Positions 1 to 8,151 of a DNA stretch of 27,533 nucleotides are shown here, in pieces. The notes below the pieces were generated by a model. That model was given only the letters and a program-made list of their open reading frames with translations. It did no database searches and was not told the origin of the DNA. The stretch is from NCBI GenBank assembly GCA_035296965.1, contig DATGZX010000081.1, forward strand, positions 1 through 27,533, written 5' to 3'. A program made the translations under genes and the position numbers. Every line of letters begins with the position of its first letter. Within the stretch, counting starts at the first letter, position 1. The stretch is from DATGZX01 sp035296965 (GTDB lineage: Bacteria > Planctomycetota > Planctomycetia > Gemmatales > Gemmataceae).

Positions 1-1
1 T

Positions 2-11
2 CAGGGCCAGC
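2..11. repeat. Left terminal inverted repeat of the ISAs1 element
   Basis: CAGGGCCAGC, an exact reverse complement of 1276-1285. It lies 5 bp outside the transposase stop codon. Confidence 0.7.
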
Positions 12-16
12 TGCCA

Positions 17-1177
17 CTAACGCGTTATTCCCGTAAGGACTTCCATCAGAAACTCGTCGCTCCAACCGCAGGCGCGGCGTCTCATTGCAATGCTGTCCTT
101 GCCCGCATGTTGCTTCAATAGCGACAGGGTGAAGCGATTGAGCCAGGCAAAGTTCTCACGCAGGTGCGGCTCTCTAATTCGCGACTCGTCCTCGCGGTAC
201 GTCATGTCGAGGCTCCAATGGCAGCTATTTTCAATCGCCCAATGACTGCGAACCGCATGGGCGAATTGCTTCACGCTCACCGCCAGGCTGCTCATGAAGT
301 AACGCGTCTCGATCGTCTCTTTCCCGTCGCGAACGCACACCAACGTCGCCATGCCAATCGACTTCAATCCCTTCCACAGTTCGAGTCCGCGCAAATCCTC
401 CGGCACCGGCATCTGAATGTAGCTGCGGATCTCTTCGCGGCCGTGCCCTTTTTCCTCGGTGATGTGCCGACGTGCGTTCACATCGGCAAAGTCGTTCTTG
501 CTTTGTTCATCGACGTAGTCGATGACCTCCTGATGCAGCGTTTCTTGGTTTCCTTTCAATGCCAAAACATAGTCGGCTTTGCTGTCGATGATTTGTTCGG
601 CAATCGCTTTCTGAGTCCCCATCGCGTCGATGGTGATGATGGTGCCCTTGATGTCCACGAGTCGCAAAAGCTCAGGAATCGCGGTGATTTCGTTCGACTT
701 CTCCGCACAAGCGACTTGTCCCAGCGACAGGCCGAACTCGCTGGCCCACACGCTGACCGAATGCAAAGCGCCCAAGTCGTTGTTGCGGTCGTGGCTACGC
801 CGCGCCGTCTTGCCGTCGACCGCCAGCACGGGTTGGTCCACGCCGCATGCCTCGGCGGCCTGCGCACGCAACGACGTGAGCCAACTCGCAAAGCACGTTT
901 GGAATGCGTCGGGTTTGAGCAACATCAGCACGCGCCGAAAAACATCCTTGCGCGGAATGCCGTTCGGCAACTCCAACACTTTCAAGAGGAACTCGCTTTT
1001 GAGCTTGGCCCACCTGGCAATCGCCGTCGGCCCACCGGCACCCGCCAGTACTGCCAACATCGCAATGACGACGACGCTGACCAGCGGATGTTTTCGATTA
1101 ACGGTCGAGCGCGGGTCCTCCAGTTGGTCAAAGCAACAGACAACTTCGTCCAAGCACACGTGGTGAGTTTTCGCCAT
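17..1177 (-). CDS. ISAs1 family transposase
   Basis: Transposase of 386 residues that would catalyse DNA cleavage and strand transfer at the element ends. Candidate DDE residues are Asp121 in VLAVDGKTARRS, Asp184 in IITIDAMGTQK and Glu316 in HWAIENSCHWSLD; the last block, with the following DMTYREDESR, is typical of ISAs1 transposases. The N-terminal part (about 10-105) resembles the DDE_Tnp_1-associated domain. The ATG at 1177 is chosen because GGAGGG lies about 6 bp upstream on the coding strand; an in-frame start at 1213 has no such support. The length is normal for the family and no frameshift is seen. Confidence 0.95.
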   Translation of the reverse strand: MAKTHHVCLDEVVCCFDQLEDPRSTVNRKHPLVSVVVIAMLAVLAGAGGPTAIARWAKLKSEFLLKVLELPNGIPRKDVFRRVLMLLKPDAFQTCFASWLTSLRAQAAEACGVDQPVLAVDGKTARRSHDRNNDLGALHSVSVWASEFGLSLGQVACAEKSNEITAIPELLRLVDIKGTIITIDAMGTQKAIAEQIIDSKADYVLALKGNQETLHQEVIDYVDEQSKNDFADVNARRHITEEKGHGREEIRSYIQMPVPEDLRGLELWKGLKSIGMATLVCVRDGKETIETRYFMSSLAVSVKQFAHAVRSHWAIENSCHWSLDMTYREDESRIREPHLRENFAWLNRFTLSLLKQHAGKDSIAMRRRACGWSDEFLMEVLTGITR

Positions 1178-1275
1178 TGTTCGCCCTCCATGAGTCGCCA
1201 CAAGAAGCCACACGGAGAACGGTATATGAATCGATCAGGCCGGGCGCAAGTCTACCCAGATTACCCAGAATGCGC

Positions 1276-1285
1276 GCTGGCCCTG
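1276..1285. repeat. Right terminal inverted repeat of the ISAs1 element
   Basis: GCTGGCCCTG, an exact reverse complement of 2-11. It marks the junction with the interrupted downstream reading frame. Confidence 0.7.
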
Positions 1286-1585
1286 GACGGAATCCCAGGC
1301 GAAGGGTGCTTGATGCTGGAGCGAACGGACAAAGATAATGTGACCGTGATCTTCTCTTGGGAGGGAATATTCCAAGTTGACAACGTGCCGCAAGTTCGCC
1401 TATTCGCGGTCAAGAACCCAAAAGAAACGCTTGCAACAATCAGGTCAGTTAAGACAACTTGGAAAGCGGGTAGGAAGATAAGTTCGTCACGGGGAGCCGA
1501 AATCGAGTTGAAAGAGGGCGATCAGGTGCAGGCGGAGGTGACCCATAAGGGTGGTAGCTTGTTGAGTCCAGTATTAACTCCTTGA
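1286..1585 (+). pseudogene. 3' fragment of an unknown gene truncated by the insertion sequence
   Basis: An open frame of 99 codons runs from the right end of the insertion sequence to a TGA at 1585. Its translation has normal protein character, with stretches such as VTVIFSWEGIFQVDNVPQVR and AEIELKEGDQVQAEVTHKGG that suggest alternating beta strands. I do not recognise the family. The frame extends back into the element to an ATG at 1226, so the element could supply a start and 20 foreign residues, but no ribosome binding site is evident there. The original N-terminus would lie left of the element, outside the window. A DNA-level remnant is the simplest reading. Confidence 0.55.
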
Positions 1586-1736
1586 TGCGATCGGCTTCTC
1601 CAATAGGTCACACTGCCGCGTGGGTGTGCTTTTGGAAACTATCGTATAGCTGGAACCGCCTTCCTTGCCTCTCCGTCCCTCGATTCCACTTTTGCAAGGC
1701 TCGCCATGCTCGCCATGGTTTCGGAGGATCCATCCA

Positions 1737-2858
1737 TTGCCAAGCATTAGCGCTGGATGCAGGCGTGGTCTCGGCATCGTATGCTTGCTCTCCTGGCTGG
1801 GGGCCGGGTGGGCGGCGTGGTCAGCCCAAACGCCGCGGCACCGAACGACGATTCTCTCCGGGGAAGCAGGGGTTCACCACCGCATTAGCCCGGGCGGTCG
1901 CTTCCTTGCAACCTGGTCCCGTGACCCCTCTCGGAAGTCCACCATTGTACTCTGGGATACGGAGACTGGCGTTCGTCGCTTCGAGATAAAAAGTGGCGCA
2001 GGTCAGGTCCTTGTTTCCCCTGACGAAAGCTGCCTTGTGTTCGATGGGCCGAATCTTAATGACGACTTTGTCGAGGCATGGGATATTACCGCTGCTGAGA
2101 AACTAGCAACGCTTCGCGACCGGCCAGACTTTAGATGCATGAGCTTTTCTCCCGACAGCAAGCTTCTTGTAACTAAGAGCTGGAGGACCCTCAAACTTAA
2201 GTTATGGGATCTCACCAGCGGAAAGGAGATTGCGGCCTATCAAGATCTAGGGTTTGAAGTACCAATTTGGGCGTCGATAGATTGGCGCACCGGGAAAAAA
2301 CGCGAGGTTGTCTTGCCGTGTTCGCCGCTGGGTGAAGCCGCCTACGTTTGGGCAATACGTGGGCAAACGCTTGCAATCGGAAATGACGCTGGCCAAATCT
2401 ATATCGGGGATTTGACGACCGGAAAGCAGTTGGCTTTTTACAAACTGGGGTCGGACATCGCCCAGATGGCGTTCTCGCCGGATGGCAAGGTGCTTGCGGT
2501 CAGTTTCAATGAGGGCGCACCGGCGCGCGACATGATACGGGACATTCTCTCGCCACTTGGCTTACATTGGGCGGATTGGCTGCCTCCCGGCGGACGCACG
2601 GCCCTCCTGGATGTGGAGACTGGAAACCGTTTTGCGTCGCTCCCTTGGACCCTCACAATGGCTTTTCGGCCGGACGGCAGAACCCTAGCACTCTACAACG
2701 AGGACAAGGAGGCACTGGAACTTTGGGAAGTGCCGTCGCACCCGCGCCTCAGAGTGATGCAAAGATGGTTCCCGTTGGCAGTGGCGATGCTCTTGACGCT
2801 GGTGTGGGCGCGTTCGCGATTGCGGAAGAGAAAACCAGTACTCGCTGAGAGGCGGTGA
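1737..2858 (+). CDS. WD40 repeat protein with N-terminal signal/anchor and C-terminal membrane helix
   Basis: Predicted 373-residue protein. Residues about 10-30 (GLGIVCLLSWLGAGWAAWSA) form a signal peptide or anchor. The body carries WD40-like blades, marked by repeated SPD-K-L and LWD-T-G patterns (for example VLWDTETGVRRF, LKLWDLTSGKE, MAFSPDGKVLAVS). Residues about 344-358 are a hydrophobic helix followed by a basic tail (RSRLRKRK), so the propeller is probably outside the cytoplasm with a cytoplasmic C-terminus. No enzyme motif is present; such propellers usually bind other proteins. The TTG start at 1737 is chosen because GGAGG lies at 1723-1727, 9 bp upstream, and the signal sequence follows directly; an upstream TTG at 1665 is in frame but lacks a binding site. 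The phosphatase-like gene begins 7 bp after the stop, suggesting one transcript. Confidence 0.8.
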   Translation: MPSISAGCRRGLGIVCLLSWLGAGWAAWSAQTPRHRTTILSGEAGVHHRISPGGRFLATWSRDPSRKSTIVLWDTETGVRRFEIKSGAGQVLVSPDESCLVFDGPNLNDDFVEAWDITAAEKLATLRDRPDFRCMSFSPDSKLLVTKSWRTLKLKLWDLTSGKEIAAYQDLGFEVPIWASIDWRTGKKREVVLPCSPLGEAAYVWAIRGQTLAIGNDAGQIYIGDLTTGKQLAFYKLGSDIAQMAFSPDGKVLAVSFNEGAPARDMIRDILSPLGLHWADWLPPGGRTALLDVETGNRFASLPWTLTMAFRPDGRTLALYNEDKEALELWEVPSHPRLRVMQRWFPLAVAMLLTLVWARSRLRKRKPVLAERR

Positions 2859-2865
2859 GGGCCCT

Positions 2866-3282
2866 ATGCGCCAGGTCAGCGGACGAACGCTGTGGCTCGG
2901 ACACGCGGGTGATCTTCGCGATCCTTCCGCCGTGCTGGCAACGGGCATCGAGGCTGTGGTGGAGCTGGCGGACAGCGAGCCACTTGCCGTTCTGCCGCGC
3001 GAGTTGGTCCGCTTTCGGTTCCCGTTGTCCGACGGCGGCACGAACCCACCCTGGCTGCTGCGGCTAGCGTCGGAGTCGGTCGCTGCTCTACTGGGAGCCG
3101 GCGTCCCGACGCTGGTCTGCTGTGCCGCCGGCCTGAGCCGGTCGGTATGCATTGCCTCGGGCGGACTCGCGCTCGCGGAGGAACGGCCTCTTGACGAAGC
3201 TCTGGCATTTGTAGTTGGCTCCGGGCCGGCGGATGTGTCACCGGGGCTCGTGAGCCAATTGCGGGATGCGGTGGGTAGATAG
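2866..3282 (+). CDS. Dual-specificity-phosphatase-like protein
   Basis: Predicted 138-residue cytoplasmic protein. Residues 86-92 read CAAGLSR and match the C-x5-R phosphate-binding loop of cysteine-dependent phosphatases, followed by the usual Ser93. The preceding residue, normally His (HC-x5-R), is Cys85. An upstream Asp57 could be the general acid. These features suggest a small dual-specificity or tyrosine phosphatase, but the His replacement leaves activity open. The gene starts 7 bp after the WD40 gene and is probably co-transcribed. No strong ribosome binding site is seen, which fits translational coupling. Confidence 0.7.
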   Translation: MRQVSGRTLWLGHAGDLRDPSAVLATGIEAVVELADSEPLAVLPRELVRFRFPLSDGGTNPPWLLRLASESVAALLGAGVPTLVCCAAGLSRSVCIASGGLALAEERPLDEALAFVVGSGPADVSPGLVSQLRDAVGR

Positions 3283-3396
3283 GCCGCCGACAGGAAGCGC
3301 CCACCTGGCCAGCTGCCCCGGCCGCGCGCAGGCTTTCGTAACGCCCTCGGTGAGGCTGGGCGAACGTTCCGCACCAAGGAGGAGCGGCAAAGACGC

Positions 3397-3468
3397 ATGC
3401 TGACCGTCTATAAGCTGAAGTGCAGTTCTTGCGACTACGCCGTCTCGCTCTCGGCGCAGGTCTCCTGA
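3397..3468 (+). pseudogene. Possible truncated start of a small CxxC protein
   Basis: A 23-codon frame begins with ATG at 3397, encodes a protein-like start with a CxxC pair (KLKCSSCDYAV) and stops at a TGA just where a cluster of palindromic repeats begins. AAGGAGG lies about 14 bp upstream, rather far for a binding site. It could be the 5' end of a zinc-ribbon gene disrupted by repeat insertion, or chance. Function unknown. Confidence 0.25.
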
Positions 3469-3481
3469 CCTCGCCGCAACC

Positions 3482-3527
3482 ACTTGACCGAAGATCTCCC
3501 CGGCTTCGTGGAGACCTTCGGTCAAGT
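3482..3527. repeat. Perfect-like inverted repeat (18-bp arms) between convergent genes
   Basis: Arms 3482-3499 and 3510-3527 are reverse complements with one mismatch around a 10-base loop. The hairpin lies between the plus-strand phosphatase-like gene and the minus-strand hicA. It has no T-run on either side, so it is either a repeat element or a weak terminator. Much of the gap 3283-3660 consists of this hairpin and the tandem repeat beside it. Confidence 0.6.
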
Positions 3528-3529
3528 CC

Positions 3530-3593
3530 GGGTGCGGGGTCGGAGACCCGCGCACAGCTGAGGGTGCGGGGTCGGAGACCTGCGCACAGCTGG
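3530..3593. repeat. Two tandem copies of a 32-bp repeat
   Basis: Unit 3530-3561 is followed by unit 3562-3593, identical at 30 of 32 positions. Each contains GGTCGGAGACC and GCGCACAGCTG. A related inverted fragment (GCAGGTCTCCTGACCTC) lies near 3455-3472. It looks like a small cluster of a dispersed intergenic palindrome; no coding function is suggested. Confidence 0.65.
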
Positions 3594-3660
3594 GGCGTTG
3601 AAGTGGGAAAGAGGAACAGCTGCTGGTCCAGTGCAGCGACTGGCTCGGCGTCTGGGCGGG

Positions 3661-3846
3661 TCACGGTTCGGGAATGCCAAGATCCCGGCATATCTTCCGG
3701 GCGAGGGGGTCGGCGATTTCCGTGTGGCGCGGGACGGCGGAGCGGTGGTTGTTCGCCGGATTGGCCCACCACGAATGACGCCGTCCCTCGCGGATGAGAA
3801 CGCAACCGTGCTGGCGAAGGCGGCGGATCAAGTCGTGCCGCTTCAC
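3661..3846 (-). CDS. hicA: HicA-type mRNA interferase toxin
   Basis: A 61-residue protein of the HicA family, which cleaves mRNA during translation. It starts VKRHDLIRRLRQHGC and has the family's Gly-x-x-His-Ser block (REGRRHSWW, His24), which holds the catalytic histidine, then the conserved NHRSAVPRHTEI strand and IADPLARKICRDLGI helix. The GTG start overlaps the hicB stop (GTGA), giving translational coupling. The antitoxin gene comes first in the operon. Length is normal, so the toxin looks intact. Confidence 0.9.
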   Translation of the reverse strand: MKRHDLIRRLRQHGCVLIREGRRHSWWANPANNHRSAVPRHTEIADPLARKICRDLGIPEP

Positions 3847-4055
3847 GATGGCAGGCTCACTTCTTCGTAAGCACCGGTCGCTGCTGCTCGGGCCTCGGCT
3901 CGGTTCATCTCCAGGGCCTCCGCCAGTGCGTCGCGGAGGTTCTCCAGCAACTCGTCGCGCGTCTGCCCCTGCGAGTTGACGCCGGGCACTTCCTCGACCC
4001 AACCGATCCACCATTCGCCCGATTGCTGAACAACAGCAGTGTACGTCGCAGGCAT
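3843..4055 (-). CDS. hicB: HicB-type antitoxin
   Basis: A 70-residue HicB-family antitoxin expected to bind and neutralise HicA. It has the partial RNase-H-like fold pattern: YTAVVQQSGEWWIGWVEEVPGVNSQG, then a helix beginning TRDELLENLRDALAEAL. It is short and lacks the C-terminal DNA-binding domain of longer HicB proteins. The ATG at 4055 is preceded by GGAGGAG about 5 bp upstream; in-frame extension to 4250 has no binding site. Its TGA overlaps the start of hicA. A TACACT box on the minus strand (4091-4096) could be a -10 element, but no good -35 accompanies it. Confidence 0.9.
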   Translation of the reverse strand: MPATYTAVVQQSGEWWIGWVEEVPGVNSQGQTRDELLENLRDALAEALEMNRAEARAAATGAYEEVSLPS

Positions 4056-4405
4056 CGCACTCCTCCGCGCGGGACTCGTTTTCCACGGGTAGTGTACCAA
4101 ACCTCCCTCGAAGAAGCACCGCGGGCGCGCATGGTCAAGGATTCGGTGAACAATGGCAGGAGCAGTTACGCAGACACGGCTTGGGTCACAAAGAATAAGA
4201 GGACGCGGACCATTACGTCCGGCCCCTCGGCAGAGAACTACACTGTGCATCAGCCAACTCTGAATCGCTCAAGGAAGCCCATTCCACTTCTCCACTCAAA
4301 GCAAGCGCGCCGCAGTGTCTGCGGATTCCCAAAAATCACCGCCACCCGGCGGCCTCCAGGCACTACTATGTTGGAACAGCACTCGTCCTCGCAGGAGGTC
4401 CAGGC
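4056..4405. other. Noncoding gap between hicB and the sigma/WD40 gene
   Basis: About 350 bp between divergently transcribed genes. It should hold both promoters. I see no convincing -35/-10 pair, repeat or RNA gene. The last bases contain the AGGAGG (4393-4398) used by the next gene. Confidence 0.5.
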
Positions 4406-7400
4406 ATGGCGCCGTCCCGTGCGCATATCATCATCGACAGGTTGCGCGTCCTGGCGATTGAGCAGGCCAGCGACCGGCAGCTGCTCGAGCAGTACATTTT
4501 CCGCCACGATCAGAGCGCCTTTGCCGCCCTGGTCCGGCGCTACGGCGGCCTGGTGTTCGGTGTCTGTCGCGGCGTACTCGCGAATCGGCAGGACGCGGAG
4601 GACGCCTTTCAGGCGACGTTCGTTGTTCTTGCGCGCAAGGCGGCGTCGATCCGCCGTCGCGAGTCACTCAGCAGCTGGCTCTACGGCGTGGCGCACCGCC
4701 TGGCGCGCAAAGCCCGGAGCCAGCCGATCACACGGCGCGAGATCCGCATAGCGAACCGGCCGGCTCCCATCGATCCGGCCGACGACGTTGCCCTGCGCGA
4801 GCTGACCGGGATTCTGCACGAAGAACTGGTTCGCCTGCCCGACAGGTACCGCGCTCCGTTGGTGCTCTGTTGCCTGGAGGGAGCCAGCCGCGACGAGGCG
4901 GCGCAACGGCTCGGCTGGAGCCTGGCCCAGGTGAAGGACCGGTTGGAGCGTGGCCGCGAACTTTTGCGGAGTCGCCTGGTCCGACGCGGCGTGGTACCGT
5001 CCGCGGCGCTGGGCGCGGCCCTGCTGGTTTCGGAGACGGGCTGGGCGACCTTGCCGGTGCTACTGGCGAATGACACTGCTCGGAGCGTACTCGGCCCAGC
5101 AGTCCTCCCGCCTCGGGTCGCGGCCCTAGCCCAGGGCATGTTGCTGGCCAAGTTTAGGCTGGGAGCTGTGCTGTTGACGCTGGGACTCGTGGCGGGGGGC
5201 GTTGGCTTGGGAATTGTTGCCCGGCCCGTGGGTCAGGGCTCTGCTCCGGACCTGGCACGTCAGGAGCGGAGTCCGGACCCAGGATCAGAGCCGAGGACCG
5301 ACCTGTATGGCGACCCATTACCACCCGGGGCCGTGGCCCGGCTCGGTACCGTGCAGTTGCGTCATACCGGCCTGGCGGAGCTGACTTTCTCCGCGGATGG
5401 CAAGACGCTGAACTCCGGGGGCAGCGACCGCACCATCCGCACCTGGAACGTGGCCACCGGCAAGCAGAGTCGGGCGGTTCGCCTCCAGGGCGAAATCGGC
5501 AACGCAACGGGCACAGCCCTATCGGCCGACGGCAAGGTGTTCGCCAGCCACGATGCAAAATCGCTCGTCATCTGGGATGCGGAGACCGGCAGGGAAGTGG
5601 AACGGCTGCCTGCTCCGTCCTGGGCCAAGCAGCCTAGCAGCACACTCTTCTTCATGCCTGGCGCCCAGACCCTCATCGGGTCAGATTGGCAGTTGACCCA
5701 GGTGAAACTCTGGGCATGGAAAGAAGGGAAGGAAACGATCCTCCGTGTTCCGCTTCCGCGGCGAAACGGGCCCCTGAATGCGGACAGTTCGTCGCACCTC
5801 TGTGCCTCGCCGGACGGCAAGCTCCTCGCGATCGGACCGCAGTCGCTAGAGCCGCTGGGTATCTGGGACGTGGCAACCGGCACGGAGCTGTGCGCCATCG
5901 ATGCGCAGGCAAGCGTTTCGTCGTTCTCGCCGGACAGCAAACTGCTGGCTGTGGCATGCATGCGCCAGGGCGCCGGCGACACGTCGGTCCTGCGGTTGTA
6001 TGAGGTGCCCACGGGCAAGGAGGTGAAGCAGATAGCGCTCTCGAGCAAAGGTTTTTATTGGTGGCTCGCCTTCTCGCCAGACGCGAAGAGGATCGCGGCG
6101 GTCGACACCGAAGGCATCTCCCTGCTCGATAGCCGAACCGGGCAGGAGTTGCATCGGATCGGCGGCTCTCGGTCGGGCCGGCAGCGAGCGGCGTTTTTCT
6201 CGCCGGACGGCAGGGTGCTGGCGAGTACCTCGCTCGGACGCTTCCACCTCTGGGACACGGCCACGGGCAAGGAATTGCACGAACGACCGATAAATATCGA
6301 CCAGGTGTACGGGGCTGCTTACACGGCGGACGGCCGATTGCTGGCCACGGGCGGCTGGGTCGAGCCGACACTCGCGGTCTGGGATCCAGCGACGGGCCGA
6401 CGCGTTCGCCTCCTGGAGCCGCACTGGCATTTGCAGCAAGACGCCTACGTACGCTACCTCAGGTTCAGCGCGGATGCACAGACGCTGGTGGTCGGCCGCT
6501 TTCCGGGAGAACTCGCCTTCGTGGACGCCGTCTCCGGCAAAACGCGGCGCTCGCTGGTGCTCCCCGACGCGCGGCCGGTGAAGCCGCAATGGGTGGAATT
6601 CCATTACTTCCACTTGACACCGGACGGACGCCGTGCTGTCAGCGCAGAACGCGACCTCACTTCAGGGGAATCTTCGCAGGTGTGCATCTGGGACACCGAG
6701 CCGGTCAAGCTGGTAGCGAGCCGGAACTTTCCCACAATCCCCCGCCGCAGCTGGGCTTCGCTCGGCGAACAGGCGGCCTTCCTCACACCCGAGGGCGTCA
6801 CGGTTGCCGACGCCGGGACGGGACGATTTCGTCTCCTGGTGCCCGGCGCCTGGTCGGCGCCGCTGATCACTTCGCCCAACGCCAAGCTCTTGGCTGCGTT
6901 TCCAAAGCAGAAAGTCAAACCTCCGATGGAGACGATTTGCGTCTGGGAGGCGGCGACCGGCAAAGAAGTGGCGAAGCTGCCAATCGGGCGCGTCGAGCAC
7001 CTGGCGCTGGCGCCCGATGGTCGCACGTTGGTCACGGCTGATGCGGTCGCGCTGCGTGTGTGGGACCTGGCCAGCGGCAAGCAACGGCACACGATCGCCT
7101 TCCCCGAGGACTACCGTGCCGCATCCGGAGAAATTGCGAACGCCCTGTATCTCTCGCCCGACGGCCTGCACGTCACGACGGCGCTGGAGGATTGCACGCT
7201 GCTCGTCTGGGCGCTGCCGCCCCGGACACGCCCGGCTGCCGCGCCGTTGACCGACCAAGAAGCGGACCGAATGTGGAACGACCTGGCGGCCGAGGATGCA
7301 GCGCGCGCTTACGCCGCCGTCTGGAAGCTGGCCGACGCGCCGGCCGCTGCGGTCGCGCTCCTCGGCGAGAAGGTGCAGCCGGTTGCGCCCGCGGATGCCG

Positions 7401-7738
7401 AGAAGGTTCGCGGGCATCTGCGCGATCTCGATAGCGAGAACTTCGCGGTGCGAGAAGCTGCCTCCCGCGCGCTGGAACAGATGGGCCCGCTGGTCGCCAC
7501 CGACCTTTACCAGGCGCTGAAGGCCAATCCATCGGCCGAAGCGCGTCGCCGGATCGAAGAGGTGCTCGGCAAGCTGTCCAGCGGTCCGCTATCGCAGGAA
7601 ACCGTGCGCCGGCTGCGGGCTATTCAGGTGCTGGCGCAGATCGGCTCCCGCGAGTCCCGCCAGGTCCTGGAAGCCCTGGCCGGCGGAGCATCCGCTGCGC
7701 CAGAAACACGGGACGCGAAGGCAGCGCTGGCGAAATGA
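4406..7738 (+). CDS. ECF-type sigma factor fused to membrane helix, WD40 propeller and C-terminal repeat domain
   Basis: A 1110-residue multidomain regulator. Residues about 28-96 are sigma region 2 (QYIFRHDQSAFAALVRRYGG, then DAEDAFQATFVVLARKA); about 138-190 are region 4 (RLPDRYRAPLVLCCLEG, then an HTH ending VKDRLERGRELL). Residues 252-271 form one transmembrane helix. From about 318 to 890 there are many WD40 blades with FSPDGK and LWD-ATG signatures. Residues about 900-1110 are helical, with HLRDLDSENFAVREAASRAL and a final VLAQIGSRESRQVLEALAGG, resembling HEAT-like repeats common at the end of planctomycete WD40 proteins. The layout recalls the ECF01-Gob group reported from Gemmata. I infer that the propeller senses something beyond the membrane while the sigma part faces RNA polymerase; no anti-sigma gene is adjacent. 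AGGAGG lies 7 bp before the ATG. Confidence 0.9.
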   Translation: MAPSRAHIIIDRLRVLAIEQASDRQLLEQYIFRHDQSAFAALVRRYGGLVFGVCRGVLANRQDAEDAFQATFVVLARKAASIRRRESLSSWLYGVAHRLARKARSQPITRREIRIANRPAPIDPADDVALRELTGILHEELVRLPDRYRAPLVLCCLEGASRDEAAQRLGWSLAQVKDRLERGRELLRSRLVRRGVVPSAALGAALLVSETGWATLPVLLANDTARSVLGPAVLPPRVAALAQGMLLAKFRLGAVLLTLGLVAGGVGLGIVARPVGQGSAPDLARQERSPDPGSEPRTDLYGDPLPPGAVARLGTVQLRHTGLAELTFSADGKTLNSGGSDRTIRTWNVATGKQSRAVRLQGEIGNATGTALSADGKVFASHDAKSLVIWDAETGREVERLPAPSWAKQPSSTLFFMPGAQTLIGSDWQLTQVKLWAWKEGKETILRVPLPRRNGPLNADSSSHLCASPDGKLLAIGPQSLEPLGIWDVATGTELCAIDAQASVSSFSPDSKLLAVACMRQGAGDTSVLRLYEVPTGKEVKQIALSSKGFYWWLAFSPDAKRIAAVDTEGISLLDSRTGQELHRIGGSRSGRQRAAFFSPDGRVLASTSLGRFHLWDTATGKELHERPINIDQVYGAAYTADGRLLATGGWVEPTLAVWDPATGRRVRLLEPHWHLQQDAYVRYLRFSADAQTLVVGRFPGELAFVDAVSGKTRRSLVLPDARPVKPQWVEFHYFHLTPDGRRAVSAERDLTSGESSQVCIWDTEPVKLVASRNFPTIPRRSWASLGEQAAFLTPEGVTVADAGTGRFRLLVPGAWSAPLITSPNAKLLAAFPKQKVKPPMETICVWEAATGKEVAKLPIGRVEHLALAPDGRTLVTADAVALRVWDLASGKQRHTIAFPEDYRAASGEIANALYLSPDGLHVTTALEDCTLLVWALPPRTRPAAAPLTDQEADRMWNDLAAEDAARAYAAVWKLADAPAAAVALLGEKVQPVAPADAEKVRGHLRDLDSENFAVREAASRALEQMGPLVATDLYQALKANPSAEARRRIEEVLGKLSSGPLSQETVRRLRAIQVLAQIGSRESRQVLEALAGGASAAPETRDAKAALAK

Positions 7739-7774
7739 GCCGCCAGTAGCCGGTCATTTGATGTCGTCCTTATA

Positions 7775-8140
7775 TCAGGGCGCTGGCCGCAGGCGAATTC
7801 GTCCCGCTTCGACGATGGCGAGTCGCCCGGGAAGATGGTTGAGCGTCTGCGCCTGGCGGAGCAAAGCGTCAACCACGTTGAGGATGGTCGGAGCAGTTGC
7901 GGAGCTAGGCAAACTGATAACCGCAAAGCCCGCATATTGGTCCGGAGGATAGTTGGGGACGTCCGCAAAGTCGAAATCCCGCGGCATGATCGCCAGTTGG
8001 TTGGTCTGAGCGTAGGCGGCAATGTCCTGGTCCGCTGCGCTGCCCAAGCCGATAGCGTGAACGTCGGTAGCCAGGTGTCCGTGCGATTGAACCAGCGGCG
8101 CGCTGCTACGCGGCAATGATGCGTCAATGAGAAAATGCAA
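7775..8140 (-). CDS. DUF5615 PIN-like protein, probable toxin
   Basis: A 121-residue protein. Its start HFLIDASLPRSSAPLV matches the DUF5615 opening (normally RFLIDANLP), with Asp6 as a likely metal ligand. Further acidic sites lie in DQDIAAYAQ and MPRDFDFADV, as in PIN-like nucleases. DUF5615 proteins are usually encoded beside DUF433 proteins and predicted to be toxins. Translation must start at TTG 8140, because the domain begins there and the in-frame codon just upstream is a stop. It lies 11 bp after the DUF433 gene on the same strand. Its 3' end converges with the sigma/WD40 gene. Confidence 0.8.
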   Translation of the reverse strand: MHFLIDASLPRSSAPLVQSHGHLATDVHAIGLGSAADQDIAAYAQTNQLAIMPRDFDFADVPNYPPDQYAGFAVISLPSSATAPTILNVVDALLRQAQTLNHLPGRLAIVEAGRIRLRPAP

Positions 8141-8151
8141 CAGACATCATC

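Larger units (their letters stand above)
2..1285 (-). mobile_element. ISAs1-family insertion sequence, apparently complete
   Basis: A 1284-bp element bounded by the 10-bp perfect inverted repeats CAGGGCCAGC (2-11) and GCTGGCCCTG (1276-1285), with scattered matches further in. It carries one transposase gene that nearly fills it. Length and single-gene layout fit the ISAs1 family. The target-site duplication cannot be tested because only one base lies left of the element. At its right edge it interrupts a reading frame that continues to 1585, so it seems to have landed inside a gene. The transposase is full length, so the element may still be active. Confidence 0.85.

Noticed and set aside
164..1225. 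Long plus-strand open frame across the transposase
   Set aside because: It is antisense to the transposase, which has the family's motifs and a good ribosome binding site. Only the part after the element (1286-1585) has protein character.
3461..3600. CRISPR array
   Set aside because: The 32-bp units are directly adjacent with no spacers and occur only twice, so this is a tandem duplication; no cas gene is present.
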